DNA of 64,000 bases from UBA3700 sp963592135 (GCA_963592135.1 CAVAVP010000015.1:3636-67635), one strand, 5' to 3'; numbered from the stretch's first letter, positions 25,111 to 34,366 are shown. Translations and numbers: made by a program. The notes: a model not told the origin generated them from the letters alone.

Positions 25111-25140
25111 TTGACATAATAGATTTGTTTTTGGTAATAT
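25111..25140 (+). promoter_or_regulatory. Promoter of the L21-Prp-L27 operon
   Basis: TTGACA (25111-25116), 18 bases and TAATAT (25135-25140) give a near-consensus promoter. Transcription should start near 25147, just before the leader. Confidence 0.75.
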
Positions 25141-25142
25141 CT

Positions 25143-25215
25143 ATCGTGAGCCGCATGGAGAAGGTAATAAGTCCGCTTGGCACCTTAACAGCGAGACTGG
25201 AGAGAGGAGGTATAA
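25143..25215 (+). ncRNA. Probable ribosomal protein L21 leader
   Basis: The 5' untranslated region is much richer in G and C than its surroundings. It contains pairable segments such as AAGGT (25161-25165) with ACCTT (25182-25186), and GAGCCGC near the 5' end. Position and character fit the L21 leader known upstream of rplU in Bacillota, where L21 is thought to bind its own mRNA. A covariance-model search would settle the match. Confidence 0.6.
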
Positions 25216-25217
25216 AA

Positions 25218-25520
25218 ATGTACGCAATTGTTACTACAGGTAATAAGCAATACAAAGTTTCTGTTGGTGATATTATTAAGGTTGAAAAATTAGAAGCTGA
25301 AGTTAAAGATATCGTTAATTTAGATGTTGTTATGCTTAACAATGATGGTAAGGTTGTAGTTGGCAAAGATGCTGCTAAAGCTAGTGTAAAGGCTGAAGTA
25401 GTTGCTCAAGATAAAGCTAAGAAGATTGTTATCTTTAAGTATAAGGCTAAGAAAAATGAGCGTAAGCGTCAAGGTCATAGACAACCATTTACAGCTTTAA
25501 AGATTACAGAAATTAAATAA
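25218..25520 (+). CDS. rplU: 50S ribosomal protein L21
   Basis: This 100-aa protein binds 23S rRNA in the large subunit. MYAIVTTGNKQYKVSVGD at the N-terminus and the basic C-terminal YKAKKNERKRQGHRQPFT segment are diagnostic. I chose the ATG at 25218 because GAGAGGAGG lies 6-14 bases before it; upstream codons of the longer frame are in the leader. It is the first gene of rplU-prp-rpmA, and its stop (TAA) overlaps the next ATG by one base. Confidence 0.98.
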   Translation: MYAIVTTGNKQYKVSVGDIIKVEKLEAEVKDIVNLDVVMLNNDGKVVVGKDAAKASVKAEVVAQDKAKKIVIFKYKAKKNERKRQGHRQPFTALKITEIK

Positions 25521-25855
25521 TGACAATCGTTAAAGTTAAGAAGCAAGAAAATAGTATAATTCAAGTTGAATGTAGTGGTCATTCAGGCTATGCAAGTGAA
25601 GGCGAGGATATAGTATGTTCTGCAATCTCATCAATAGTGCAAACAGCAGGAATGGGACTAAAGATGTATCTTAAATTAGATATAATTGAAGATATAGATG
25701 AAAAGAAAGGATTTTACGAAATAAGTATTCCTAAAAACTTGAATTCAAAGGATAGACATGATGCTGATGTAATTCTTGAAACAATGTTTCTTGGATTGAA
25801 GGATATAGAAAGTGGCTATTCTAAAAACCTAAAAGTGGAGGTAATAAAGTTATGA
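25520..25855 (+). CDS. prp: Ribosomal-processing cysteine protease Prp
   Basis: This 111-aa protease (former DUF464, YsxB) removes the N-terminal extension of L27. The catalytic His is in CSGHSGYA (about residue 22) and the Cys in DIVCSAIS (about residue 34). The neighbour L27 carries the matching extension, with the cut expected between F and A of NLQLFA. Gene order L21-Prp-L27 is the usual one. The start overlaps the rplU stop, and its own stop overlaps the rpmA ATG (ATGA). Confidence 0.96.
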   Translation: MTIVKVKKQENSIIQVECSGHSGYASEGEDIVCSAISSIVQTAGMGLKMYLKLDIIEDIDEKKGFYEISIPKNLNSKDRHDADVILETMFLGLKDIESGYSKNLKVEVIKL

Positions 25856-26136
25856 TAATGAATTTACAATTATTCGCACATAAGAAAGGTGTTGGTTCTA
25901 CAAAGAATGGTAGAGATTCTGAAGCTAAGAGACTAGGACCTAAAAAGAGTGATGGACAATTTGCTACAGCTGGATCAATCCTTGTTAGACAAAGAGGAAC
26001 AAAATATCATCCAGGTAACAATGTAGACATCGGTGGCGATGACACATTATTCGCACTAATTGATGGTATCGTAAAATTCGAAAGAGTTGGTAAAGATAAG
26101 AAACAAGTTAGTGTATATGCTAAAGAAGCAAAATAA
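25852..26136 (+). CDS. rpmA: 50S ribosomal protein L27 with cleavable N-terminal extension
   Basis: This 94-aa protein lies near the peptidyl-transferase centre. The body AHKKGVGSTKNGRDSEAKRL is typical. The first eight residues, MIMNLQLF, are the extension removed by Prp to expose Ala. The ATG at 25852 stands 10 bases after GGAGG and is preferred over the ATG at 25858. The extension is a little shorter than the Staphylococcus form but keeps the core motif NLQLFA-x-KKG. Confidence 0.98.
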   Translation: MIMNLQLFAHKKGVGSTKNGRDSEAKRLGPKKSDGQFATAGSILVRQRGTKYHPGNNVDIGGDDTLFALIDGIVKFERVGKDKKQVSVYAKEAK

Positions 26137-26159
26137 TTAAATTTAAAAATTAAAAAAAT

Positions 26160-26193
26160 TAGGAATTAAGTAAAATTAATTCCTATTTTTTTT
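26160..26193 (+). terminator. Terminator of the L21-Prp-L27 operon
   Basis: TAGGAATTAA (26160-26169) pairs perfectly over 10 bp with TTAATTCCTA (26176-26185), followed by eight T. Confidence 0.95.
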
Positions 26194-26319
26194 TATTATC
26201 AAAAAGTAAATATTTATATATAAATTACTAAATGTCTTGTAGTAAATTAAAATAAATGGTACTATATGTTTGAAATTATAAAATAAAATAGTAACAAAAT
26301 ATAAATAACAGGGTATAAA

Positions 26320-28527
26320 ATGGTATCAAAAGAATTAATCAACAATTTATTAGAAAAATATAATATAGGTAAAAAACCATTCTCATTACTTTTAGGTTGG
26401 GGAGAAACAACAATTATTAGATATTTAGATGGAGAATCAGAGCCGTCAAAGAAATATTTTAATATTTTAAATGAGTTACAAGATCCAGAGAAATATTTAA
26501 GTTTATTAAATACTAATAAAAACAATATATCAAAAGTGGCTTATATAAAGTCATTAAATGCTGTTAATACGCTTATTTTAGAAGAAAAAGGGAATAACCT
26601 TCCTATGCAAGGTTTTATAAGAGCAGCGGCTGAGACTATAAAAGTTTCAGTTGCTGATGTTGATGAAAATAAAAAATCTATAATAAATTCAATAGATAAA
26701 GCTAATAAAAATGGTGTTGAACTTCTTGTTTTTAATGAGTTAACTCTTACTGGTTATACTTGCCATGATATATTCTTACAATCTTTGCTTTTAGATAAAG
26801 TAGAAGAAGCTTTATTAGATATAGCAAAAGTAACACGTAATTTAAATATGATTGTAGTTGTTGGAGCACCAATAAGATTTAAATCAAAATTATTTAATTG
26901 TGGTGTAGTTATCAATGATGGAAATATATTAGGTGTTGTTCCTAAGATAAATATTCCAAATTATAATGAGTTTTATGAAATAAGGCACTTTACTTCGGGT
27001 GAAGACATTGTAAATGAAACAATAGACATAAATGGAATGAAAGTTCCGTTTGGAAAAGATTTATTATTTACATGCAAAAATAATAAAAACTTTGTTTTAG
27101 GAATAGAAATTTGTGAAGATTTGTGGGTTGCAATTCCGCCATCATCGCATTTAGCACAATGCGGTGTTACAGTAATTGCAAATTTATCTGCTTCAAACGA
27201 GGTTATCGGCAAGAGTGAATATAGGCGTGATTTAATTTCAAATCAATCAGCACGTCTTGATTGCGCGTATATCTATGCTTCAGCAGGAGATGGAGAATCA
27301 ACACAAGATTTAGTATTTTCAGGCCATAATCTAATTGCCGAAGAAGGAAGTATTTTAAAAGAATCTAAATTATTTGACAATGAAATGGTTATAGGGGATA
27401 TCGACCTAGAAAAAATAGTTCATGAAAGACAAAGAAAAAATACAACAATTAGTACAATAAAAGGAAACCTTAGAAATATATATTTTGATGTTAAAACAAA
27501 TAATTATATTGTAGATAGAAAATATGATAGATTCCCTTTTGTTCCAAATGATGATAAAAAACGTAATGAAAGATGTGACTTAATTTTAACAATGCAAGCT
27601 AATGGCCTAAAAAAGAGAGTAGAGCACATTAATTGTAAAAAAATAGTTGTAGGATTATCTGGTGGTTTGGATTCTGCGCTTGCAATACTTGTTGCGGTTA
27701 AAGCGATGGACCTTCTAAATAGATCAAGAAAGGATATAATTGCTATAACTATGCCTTGTTTTGGAACAACAAAAAGAACTAAATCTAACGCTGAAATTTT
27801 GGCTGATGGACTAGGTACAGACTTTAAGGATATAAATATATCTAATTCTGTTATAAGTCACTTTAAAGATATAGGACAATCTATGGATGATTTGTCTGTA
27901 ACTTTTGAAAATGGTCAAGCAAGAGAAAGAACTCAAGTTTTAATGGATATAGCAAATAAAGAGGGCGGAATTGTTTTAGGTACTGGAGATTTATCTGAAC
28001 TTGCTTTAGGGTGGGCTACATATAATGGAGATCATATGTCAATGTATGCTGTTAATGCCTCAATTCCAAAAACATTAGTTAGATATATTGTTAAATATTA
28101 TGCAGACACATGTAATAATACAAAAACTGCGCAAGCTTTATATGATATCTTAGCGACTCCTGTATCTCCAGAATTACTTCCTGCAAAGGATGGTGAAATA
28201 TCTCAAAAGACAGAAGATTTAGTGGGACCATATGAACTACATGACTTTTTCTTGTATTATATTTTACGTTTTGGTTATTCTCCAAAAAGAATATATGCAA
28301 TGTCCATAAATACTTTTGACAAAATATATTCAAGAGAGATTATTTTAAAATGGTTAAGAAATTTTTACTGGAGATTTTTCTCTCAACAATTTAAGCGTTC
28401 ATGTCTTCCAGATGGTCCAAAGGTGGGTTCTGTTACATTGTCCCCAAGGGGGGACTGGAGAATGCCATCTGATGCAACATCAAAACTTTGGGTAAAGGAA
28501 ATTGAAGAAATAAAAAATAATATATAA
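26320..28527 (+). CDS. nadE: Glutamine-dependent NAD synthetase with N-terminal HTH extension
   Basis: The 735-aa product converts deamido-NAD, ATP and glutamine to NAD. The nitrilase-like glutaminase (about 96-370) has Glu in NELTLTGY, Lys in VPKINIP and Cys in GIEICEDLW. The ATP-pyrophosphatase domain has the P-loop SGGLDSA (about 444-450). In this family the protein normally starts at MQGFIRAA, which is Met 96 here (26605). Ahead of it, in the same open frame, are 95 extra residues containing FSLLLGWGETTIIRYLDG. This resembles the XRE-type HTH next to MqsA/SocA-like antitoxins. No stop lies between, and no clear ribosome binding site precedes 26605, so a fusion is the simplest reading. The upstream start has only a weak site (CAGGGTA). 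Internal initiation remains possible. Confidence 0.85.
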   Translation: MVSKELINNLLEKYNIGKKPFSLLLGWGETTIIRYLDGESEPSKKYFNILNELQDPEKYLSLLNTNKNNISKVAYIKSLNAVNTLILEEKGNNLPMQGFIRAAAETIKVSVADVDENKKSIINSIDKANKNGVELLVFNELTLTGYTCHDIFLQSLLLDKVEEALLDIAKVTRNLNMIVVVGAPIRFKSKLFNCGVVINDGNILGVVPKINIPNYNEFYEIRHFTSGEDIVNETIDINGMKVPFGKDLLFTCKNNKNFVLGIEICEDLWVAIPPSSHLAQCGVTVIANLSASNEVIGKSEYRRDLISNQSARLDCAYIYASAGDGESTQDLVFSGHNLIAEEGSILKESKLFDNEMVIGDIDLEKIVHERQRKNTTISTIKGNLRNIYFDVKTNNYIVDRKYDRFPFVPNDDKKRNERCDLILTMQANGLKKRVEHINCKKIVVGLSGGLDSALAILVAVKAMDLLNRSRKDIIAITMPCFGTTKRTKSNAEILADGLGTDFKDINISNSVISHFKDIGQSMDDLSVTFENGQARERTQVLMDIANKEGGIVLGTGDLSELALGWATYNGDHMSMYAVNASIPKTLVRYIVKYYADTCNNTKTAQALYDILATPVSPELLPAKDGEISQKTEDLVGPYELHDFFLYYILRFGYSPKRIYAMSINTFDKIYSREIILKWLRNFYWRFFSQQFKRSCLPDGPKVGSVTLSPRGDWRMPSDATSKLWVKEIEEIKNNI

Positions 28528-28549
28528 AAAAGAAGGATAGTAATAAACC

Positions 28550-28873
28550 ATGGAAAGATTAGAAAAACTTTGTGAAAGAATAGATAAATTTAATAAAGAC
28601 AGGGAATGGGATCAATTTCATACACCAGAAAATTTAGCAAAATCAATCTCTATTGAAGCTAATGAGCTTTTAGAGTGTTATCAATGGAATGATAACGCTC
28701 AATTAGAGGATGTAAAAGAAGAGCTTGCTGATGTTATGAATTATTGTTTGCAACTATCTATGGTATTAAAGTTGGATGCTATTGAAATAATGAACAAGAA
28801 AATGGATAAGACAGAGAAAAAATATCCTGTTGAAAAATCAAAAGGTGTTTCTACAAAGTACGATAAACTTTAA
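28550..28873 (+). CDS. MazG-like nucleotide pyrophosphohydrolase
   Basis: This 107-aa protein of the all-alpha NTP pyrophosphatase superfamily hydrolyses (d)NTPs to NMPs. The magnesium motif is complete: E-x-x-E in IEANELLE (about residues 36-39) and E-x-x-D in EELADVMNY (about 60-63). HTPENLAKSISIE is the typical start of the fold. It follows nadE by 22 bases and is convergent with the tetR gene, which ends 2 bases after its stop. A house-cleaning role is likely. Confidence 0.88.
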   Translation: MERLEKLCERIDKFNKDREWDQFHTPENLAKSISIEANELLECYQWNDNAQLEDVKEELADVMNYCLQLSMVLKLDAIEIMNKKMDKTEKKYPVEKSKGVSTKYDKL

Positions 28874-28875
28874 AA

Positions 28876-29484
28876 TTATTTTTTGTTTTCAAACTTTTCT
28901 TTTAGGTGTTTTAAATCAAGACAATAATCTATTATGTCTATTACATATTCGTTTGAAATTAAGCAATCGTCCTTAAGCCATTGCTTAACAATTGACATAA
29001 TGCTTTCAATATAAAATTTTATAAGATATGGCTGAATGGTTTTATCTATCTTGTAATAATCCATGATAGGCTTAAAATAAGATTCATTTAAACTGTTAAA
29101 AATGTCATGCCCATTTAAAAGTTGCGGTTTTTTTATTGAAATAGAGAATAATTTTTTATTATTTCTTATAAAATCTAAATAAATATTAAGATATTTAGGT
29201 GTTAATAAGAAAAAGCTTTGTGTTTGGTTTGTTTTTATAATTTCATCGATATCTATTTTTACATTAAAGCTGTCATAAAATTTTTGCGTAAAACTTTCGA
29301 TGGTTTCTTGAAGTAAATCATCAAGTGTTTCATAATGCAAATAAAAGGTTGATCTATTAACGCCTGCTTTAGTGCAAATTTCTTTTATTGAAATAAACTC
29401 ATATTCTTTCTTGTCTAAAAGAGATATAAGTGCCTCTTGCATTAAAGAGGCGGTATTATAATATTTAGATTCGTGCTTATTCAT
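28876..29484 (-). CDS. TetR/AcrR-family transcriptional regulator
   Basis: The length is 202 aa. The N-terminal HTH (about 10-58) reads ALISLLDKKEYEFISIKEIC, then AGVNRSTFYLHYETLDDLL, which is the classical TetR pattern. The C-terminal two thirds form the helical ligand-binding part, like the Clostridia TetR-C_33/DhaS type. It is downstream of a small membrane-protein gene with a gap of 21 bases, so both are cotranscribed; autoregulation of that pair is likely. The ligand is unknown. Confidence 0.9.
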   Translation of the reverse strand: MNKHESKYYNTASLMQEALISLLDKKEYEFISIKEICTKAGVNRSTFYLHYETLDDLLQETIESFTQKFYDSFNVKIDIDEIIKTNQTQSFFLLTPKYLNIYLDFIRNNKKLFSISIKKPQLLNGHDIFNSLNESYFKPIMDYYKIDKTIQPYLIKFYIESIMSIVKQWLKDDCLISNEYVIDIIDYCLDLKHLKEKFENKK

Positions 29485-29505
29485 ATATAATACCGCTCCT
29501 TTTAA

Positions 29506-29865
29506 TTATTCTTCGTTTGCAATTTCTTTAGCTAAAGTTGTTATTTCAAAAGCAAACTTTTCTTTTCTCTTATTTAAGATTATAGAATAAATCTTATAAT
29601 TAATTCCACACATAATTATTCCAATTACTCCTATAACTATTCCAAAGATTGTGCCTATAGTGCCACTTGGCCCAAATGTAGTCATTAAAAAACTCATTCC
29701 CAATCCTAAAACTAGGGCTCCAATTATTCCAAATGTGTAAGCGAATATTTTTGCTGGTTTTTTTACTTGTTCATCTAATTTTTTTAGTTGAACTACTTTT
29801 CTTTCTGTTTTTGGAGCATATTGCTCTGCGATTTTGTTTGCATATACTTTATCTAGGTTTTCCAT
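29506..29865 (-). CDS. Small membrane protein with two helices, unknown function
   Basis: This 119-aa protein starts at the ATG at 29865, right behind AAGGAGGA; the longer frame up to 29934 runs through that site. The first 40 residues are charged (MENLDKVYANKIAEQYAPKT). Two membrane helices follow (about 47-67 and 72-94), then a charged tail. I know it only as a conserved Clostridia-type membrane protein and assign no function. It is the first gene of an operon with the TetR regulator, whose target it probably is. Confidence 0.75.
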   Translation of the reverse strand: MENLDKVYANKIAEQYAPKTERKVVQLKKLDEQVKKPAKIFAYTFGIIGALVLGLGMSFLMTTFGPSGTIGTIFGIVIGVIGIIMCGINYKIYSIILNKRKEKFAFEITTLAKEIANEE

Positions 29866-29966
29866 TGTTGTGTCCTCCTTTAACCTATTTACACCTATAT
29901 TGTATTTTTTTTGAAGAAAAAGATTGAACAACACGAAAATTGAAAAATGTTGATTTTTGCAAAAAC

Positions 29967-29998
29967 AAAAAAGCTGATAAAAAAGTTTACCAGCTTTT
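29967..29998 (-). terminator. Terminator after the anchored extracytoplasmic protein gene
   Basis: AAAAGCTG (29969-29976) pairs with CAGCTTTT (29991-29998) over 8 bp. On the minus strand the stem is followed by TTTTTT and TTTTT. It ends the gene that stops at 30024. Confidence 0.75.
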
Positions 29999-30023
29999 AT
30001 TCAATCAATTTTGTTTATTTATA

Positions 30024-31274
30024 TTATGCGCATTTATTGCAAAGTGAACTTCTTATTTCTTTTGCATAAGTGCAATCAGAATCTTTTATATCATAACCAT
30101 ATTTAATCATGGTTGTAGAATTAGCTTTGCCGGTATAGTAAATTATGGCAGCACCTACTTTTCCGCTCCATGATTCATCAATGTAGAAAGATTTAGCAAG
30201 GCCACACTCCCAAACCTGTAAAGTAACCTTTAGAGATTCATACTTTATGCCTTTACCAGAGTTGTCTTTATCAAGAGTATTGCACGTATGAGTATCATTT
30301 GCGGCTTTTTCAATATCTGCTTCAAAGTATATTTCATAGTATTCATCTTCCTTTTCGATTCTAACAGTAGATGCGTCAATTAAATCGGCATATACGGTAG
30401 AAGTAGCTAATGTGTCTTTTAATTCACCTACATATAATTGAATCTTTCTTACGTCAGAGTAGGAGTCATCATCATTATCTTCTGTTAAATATTTTGTATA
30501 GTCACTGCTTTTATGCCATTTATCTCCTTTCTTCCAATTAGATTTATCTACTTCAAGCATTCCAGTTGTCGCGTTATATTGAATATTTTCAGAATTTACA
30601 GTGATTTTATGGTATAACCCACCTTCTTCAAATCGTATTGTAGCATCAGTAACAAAACTGGCAGCAGTTGAGTCAAAGTTATGATTTATTGGAAGTTTTA
30701 TGGTTGTATCATATTTCATATGATTGGCCTCTCTTCTAATTCTTTGGTAAATCATTGTTCCTGAATTTTCACCTAAATTAGTAGTTCCAACTTGGTATTT
30801 AAAGTAAGCAGAGTTTGAAACAAAGACTTCATTTCCAGTTGAGAATAAAACTGCAGCAGCTGCTTTATATTGGTCAGATAAAGATGTATCATCAAGTATG
30901 CTTTGTAAATCATATCTACATGATTCAGCAACCGATGTAGATGGTGCTTTATCTACGCTAGCAATTTCAGCAGAAAAGTCGATGTTTCTTGGATCTAATA
31001 TATCTCCAGTTACGTTAGAAGCCTTTTTTAATATACCTAAAAATCCTAAAGTGAATTCTTCAACGACAAATACAATTATAAGAACTGCAACTATACTTGC
31101 CGTAATAATCCCGGCTTTAGCACCTTTATTTAATTTTTTCTTAGAGCTTTTCTTAGTTGGCTTTTTGTATTCAATATCATCATCCATTTCAGTATCATCA
31201 AAATCTGAAAAATCAAGGGATTCATCATCTATAGCCTCTATGTCTTTAATTTCTTCGTTCTTCTTATTTTTCAT
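30024..31274 (-). CDS. Membrane-anchored extracytoplasmic protein, unknown function
   Basis: The length is 416 aa. Residues 1-50 are cytoplasmic and strongly charged: an acidic part with DDESLDFSDFDDTEMDDD, then a basic part with KPTKKSSKKKLNKGAK. One membrane helix follows (about 52-72, AGIITASIVAVLIIVFVV). The outside part of about 340 residues is beta-rich with several Tyr and Thr, and ends with ...SSLCNKCA, a CxxC-like pair near the C-terminus. I recognise no domain. Its promoter shares a palindrome with the divergent GH38 gene. A lipid- or glycan-related envelope role is only a guess from context. Confidence 0.65.
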   Translation of the reverse strand: MKNKKNEEIKDIEAIDDESLDFSDFDDTEMDDDIEYKKPTKKSSKKKLNKGAKAGIITASIVAVLIIVFVVEEFTLGFLGILKKASNVTGDILDPRNIDFSAEIASVDKAPSTSVAESCRYDLQSILDDTSLSDQYKAAAAVLFSTGNEVFVSNSAYFKYQVGTTNLGENSGTMIYQRIRREANHMKYDTTIKLPINHNFDSTAASFVTDATIRFEEGGLYHKITVNSENIQYNATTGMLEVDKSNWKKGDKWHKSSDYTKYLTEDNDDDSYSDVRKIQLYVGELKDTLATSTVYADLIDASTVRIEKEDEYYEIYFEADIEKAANDTHTCNTLDKDNSGKGIKYESLKVTLQVWECGLAKSFYIDESWSGKVGAAIIYYTGKANSTTMIKYGYDIKDSDCTYAKEIRSSLCNKCA

Positions 31275-31304
31275 AGTTCACCCATATATTTTATTTATAT
31301 TAAA

Positions 31305-31366
31305 AGTATAAATGTTATAAACCTAATTAGTCAATATTGACTTTAAGTCCTATTTTTTTATATTAT
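31305..31366. promoter_or_regulatory. Divergent promoters sharing one 14-bp palindrome as -35 boxes
   Basis: AGTCAATATTGACT (31329-31342) is a perfect palindrome. Its right half gives TTGACT (31337-31342), 18 bases before TATTAT (31361-31366), the promoter of the GH38 gene. Its left half gives TTGACT on the minus strand (31334-31329), again 18 bases before TATACT (31310-31305), the promoter of the anchored protein gene. The two promoters are exact mirror images, so one regulator or one polymerase at a time could occupy them. Confidence 0.7.
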
Positions 31367-31382
31367 TTTCATTGAGGTAATT

Positions 31383-34328
31383 ATGGTAGAAAGAACAGCA
31401 CTATATCCACAGCATGTGGTACATCTATTAAATATAAGATCAAAGATTTATAAAAAAGTAGCAACGCTTTCTTGCGAAGCAGCATTATCTAAAGAACCAA
31501 TAAAAAAAGAAAATTTAGAAAAGGCTGAGTTTTTACGTATAGAAACAGGAACAACATGGGCATCGGACTTTGATTGTGCCTGGTTTAAATTCACTGGCAA
31601 TGTGCCAATGGAATGTAAAGATAAGCATATTGTAGCGCTTTTAAATATTGAAGGAGAGGGCGTTGTGTATAATGACGACAAGATACTTCAGGGGATAACA
31701 CAAGTTTTATCCCCTATAGATATGGTTCAGTCAAGAAAAGGAAAGCAAGTTGTTGAATTATTTGATAAGGCAGAAGGCGGAGAGCAAGTTAATCTTCTTG
31801 TTGATGCTGGATTTAACGGCAAGAGAAATAAACCTAATACTTTTGTTAAATTGGTTAAAAAAGATTTAGCAATATGCAACGATGAAGTTCTTACTTATTA
31901 TTATGATTATCTTCAATTATTTATGACGCTTTTAACCTCAAAAGAAAATAAAAATTTAAAAATTGAGCGTAAAAAAGAAATAGAAAAAGCACTTTCATTA
32001 AGTTATAAATCTTTTTCTAAAAATGATTGCAAAAAAGCTCATGAAATTTTAAAAGAAATAATCACAAAACCTATAGATTATGAAACAACAGAATATACAG
32101 CAATTGGCCATGCTCATATTGACCTTGCGTGGCTTTGGCCAATAAGAGAGACAAAAAGAAAAGGTGTTAGAACATTTGCTACCGCCATTCATAACATTGA
32201 AAAATATCCTGAGTATGTATTTGGGGCATCGCAAGCGCAACTTTTTGAATGGGTAAAGCAGGAGGAACCAACACTTTTTGAAAAGGTAAAAGAAAAGGTG
32301 AATGAAGGAAAAATAGAGATTCAAGGTGGTATGTGGACAGAGAATGATTGTAACATACCATGTGGTGAATCTATTATTAGACAATTTGTTTATGGTGAGA
32401 AATTCTTTTTAGATGAGTTTGGCAAGACATCAAAGATGGTATGGCTTCCTGATGTGTTTGGATATCCAGCCTCACTTCCACAAATATTTAAAAAATGTGG
32501 TAAAGATTATTTTATGACAATAAAACTTACATGGAATACTCATAATAAGTTTCCGTATAAGACATTTATTTGGAAGGGAATTGATGGAACAGAGATGTTA
32601 TCTCATATGGCTCCACAAGGTACATATAACTCAACAGCAACGCCTATGGCTTTAGTTAAGTCAGATTTAGGAAATCCTCAAAAAGACAACATAGGAAAAG
32701 CATTGCTGATATACGGTGTAGGCGATGGTGGTGGAGGTCCAGGTGAGGCTCAAATAGAATTTTTAGAGAGAGAAAAGAACAATAACGGATTATCTAAAGT
32801 TGTAAGAAGAAGTGCTCAAAATTTCTTTGAAGACTTGGATAAGGAATATATTGAGGTAATTCCAAAATATGAAGGTGAGTTATATCTTGAAAAACATCAA
32901 GGAACTTATACATCTCAAGCTAGAAATAAATATCATAATAGAAAAATAGAGAACGATTTACATACTCTTGAGTGGCTAACAAGTATTGCGGATATAAATA
33001 GAGTAGAATATAACAAAGAAAAAATAGAAGCTATTTGGAAAGAAGTTTTACTTTATCAATTCCACGACATAATTCCAGGATCATCAATAAAGAGAGTTTA
33101 CGATGAATCTATTGCAAGATATAAAGAAATGGAAAAAGAAATAGAGCAAATTCAAAATTATATCTTAGCAAAGATAGCAACAAAGCAAACTCTTGCTGTT
33201 ATTAATCCAATAAGTTTTGATAGAACAGAATATGTAAAGGTAGAGGATGCTTGGTATTTAGCTGAGGTTGGGAAATATTCTTCAGCGTCTTTGCTGCCAA
33301 TTCAAAAAGAGTTTAATTTAAAATATGGTGATGATTTTATATCTAATGAAAAGATAAAAGTCACTTTCGATTTTGATGGAACAATAACATCTATTTTAGA
33401 TAAAGAATTTAATAAGGAACTTTGTAGTGAATATATGAACAAGTTTGTTGTATTTACGGATCCTGTTTTGTATTACAATGCATGGGATATAAAAGATAAC
33501 TATAGAAAACTAAAGACATATTCACTTAAACTAGTAAATTCAAATACATACGTAGATGGACCTGAGGTTATAAGAGAAAATCACTTTGTATTTAACAATT
33601 CAAGTTTAGTTCAACATATAAAACTTAATAGTTTAAACAAAATGATAACTTTTGAAACAATAGTTGATTGGGAAGAAACTAATAAAATGTTAAGATGTGA
33701 GTTTAAACCTACTGTATTTTCAGATAAGGTTAATTGTGATATTCAATTTGGCAATGTAGATAGGTCAACAAAAGATGAAACGCCTATTGAAAAGGCTCAA
33801 TTTGAAATTTGTGCTCATAAGTTTGTAAATGTAGATAAGGAGAATTATGGCTTAGCTTTAATTAATGATTGTAAGTATGGTCATAGAGTCAAAGATGGTT
33901 TAATTTCATTAAATTTATTAAGATCTCCAATTTTTCCGGATCCTACTTGCGATAGAGGTAAACATTACTTTAATTATGCCTTATATCCACATGAAGGAAC
34001 ATGGAGTGAGAGTGATGTGGTTAAGCAAGCATATTGCTTTAACTACCCACTTTTAGTTAGTGATTACATGGTAGATATAAAGGACATTGTAGATATAGAT
34101 AATGATGATGTAATTGTAGAGACAATTAAACCAAGTGAAGATGGAAAGGGTATTACATTAAGATTATATGAAAGATATGGAAGTTCATGTTCAGTAAAAT
34201 TAAGAATAGGTGTTAAAGCAAAAGAAGTATTACTTACAAATATGCTTGAAAAAGAACCTGTAAAACTAATTACTTCAAATTTGGACTTTGCTCCATATGA
34301 AATAAAGACAATTGTAATTAAGTATTAA
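31383..34328 (+). CDS. Alpha-mannosidase, glycoside hydrolase family 38
   Basis: This 981-aa cytoplasmic enzyme has no signal peptide and hydrolyses alpha-mannosides with retention and a zinc ion. The zinc motif GHAHIDLAWLWP (about 241-252) supplies His and Asp. The nucleophile Asp is in WLPDVFGYPAS (about residue 357). The long C-terminal half is the beta-sandwich part typical of the family (Glyco_hydro_38C), and the length is usual. GAGG precedes the ATG. It should act on mannose oligosaccharides taken into the cell, such as trimmed N-glycans or mannans. A GH2 beta-mannosidase is encoded at 61279-63846. Confidence 0.93.
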   Translation: MVERTALYPQHVVHLLNIRSKIYKKVATLSCEAALSKEPIKKENLEKAEFLRIETGTTWASDFDCAWFKFTGNVPMECKDKHIVALLNIEGEGVVYNDDKILQGITQVLSPIDMVQSRKGKQVVELFDKAEGGEQVNLLVDAGFNGKRNKPNTFVKLVKKDLAICNDEVLTYYYDYLQLFMTLLTSKENKNLKIERKKEIEKALSLSYKSFSKNDCKKAHEILKEIITKPIDYETTEYTAIGHAHIDLAWLWPIRETKRKGVRTFATAIHNIEKYPEYVFGASQAQLFEWVKQEEPTLFEKVKEKVNEGKIEIQGGMWTENDCNIPCGESIIRQFVYGEKFFLDEFGKTSKMVWLPDVFGYPASLPQIFKKCGKDYFMTIKLTWNTHNKFPYKTFIWKGIDGTEMLSHMAPQGTYNSTATPMALVKSDLGNPQKDNIGKALLIYGVGDGGGGPGEAQIEFLEREKNNNGLSKVVRRSAQNFFEDLDKEYIEVIPKYEGELYLEKHQGTYTSQARNKYHNRKIENDLHTLEWLTSIADINRVEYNKEKIEAIWKEVLLYQFHDIIPGSSIKRVYDESIARYKEMEKEIEQIQNYILAKIATKQTLAVINPISFDRTEYVKVEDAWYLAEVGKYSSASLLPIQKEFNLKYGDDFISNEKIKVTFDFDGTITSILDKEFNKELCSEYMNKFVVFTDPVLYYNAWDIKDNYRKLKTYSLKLVNSNTYVDGPEVIRENHFVFNNSSLVQHIKLNSLNKMITFETIVDWEETNKMLRCEFKPTVFSDKVNCDIQFGNVDRSTKDETPIEKAQFEICAHKFVNVDKENYGLALINDCKYGHRVKDGLISLNLLRSPIFPDPTCDRGKHYFNYALYPHEGTWSESDVVKQAYCFNYPLLVSDYMVDIKDIVDIDNDDVIVETIKPSEDGKGITLRLYERYGSSCSVKLRIGVKAKEVLLTNMLEKEPVKLITSNLDFAPYEIKTIVIKY

Positions 34329-34366
34329 ATTATAAAATAATCACCAAAAAAAATTGTTTAATATTA

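Noticed and set aside
25107..25217. N-terminal extension of L21
   Set aside because: These codons lie in the promoter and leader; the ATG at 25218 has the ribosome binding site and gives the normal L21 length.
26605..26607. Separate start of nadE at Met 96
   Set aside because: No ribosome binding site precedes it and the frame is open from 26320; kept only as an alternative in the entry.
28091..28333. Minus-strand frame inside nadE
   Set aside because: It is a shadow of the conserved synthetase domain.
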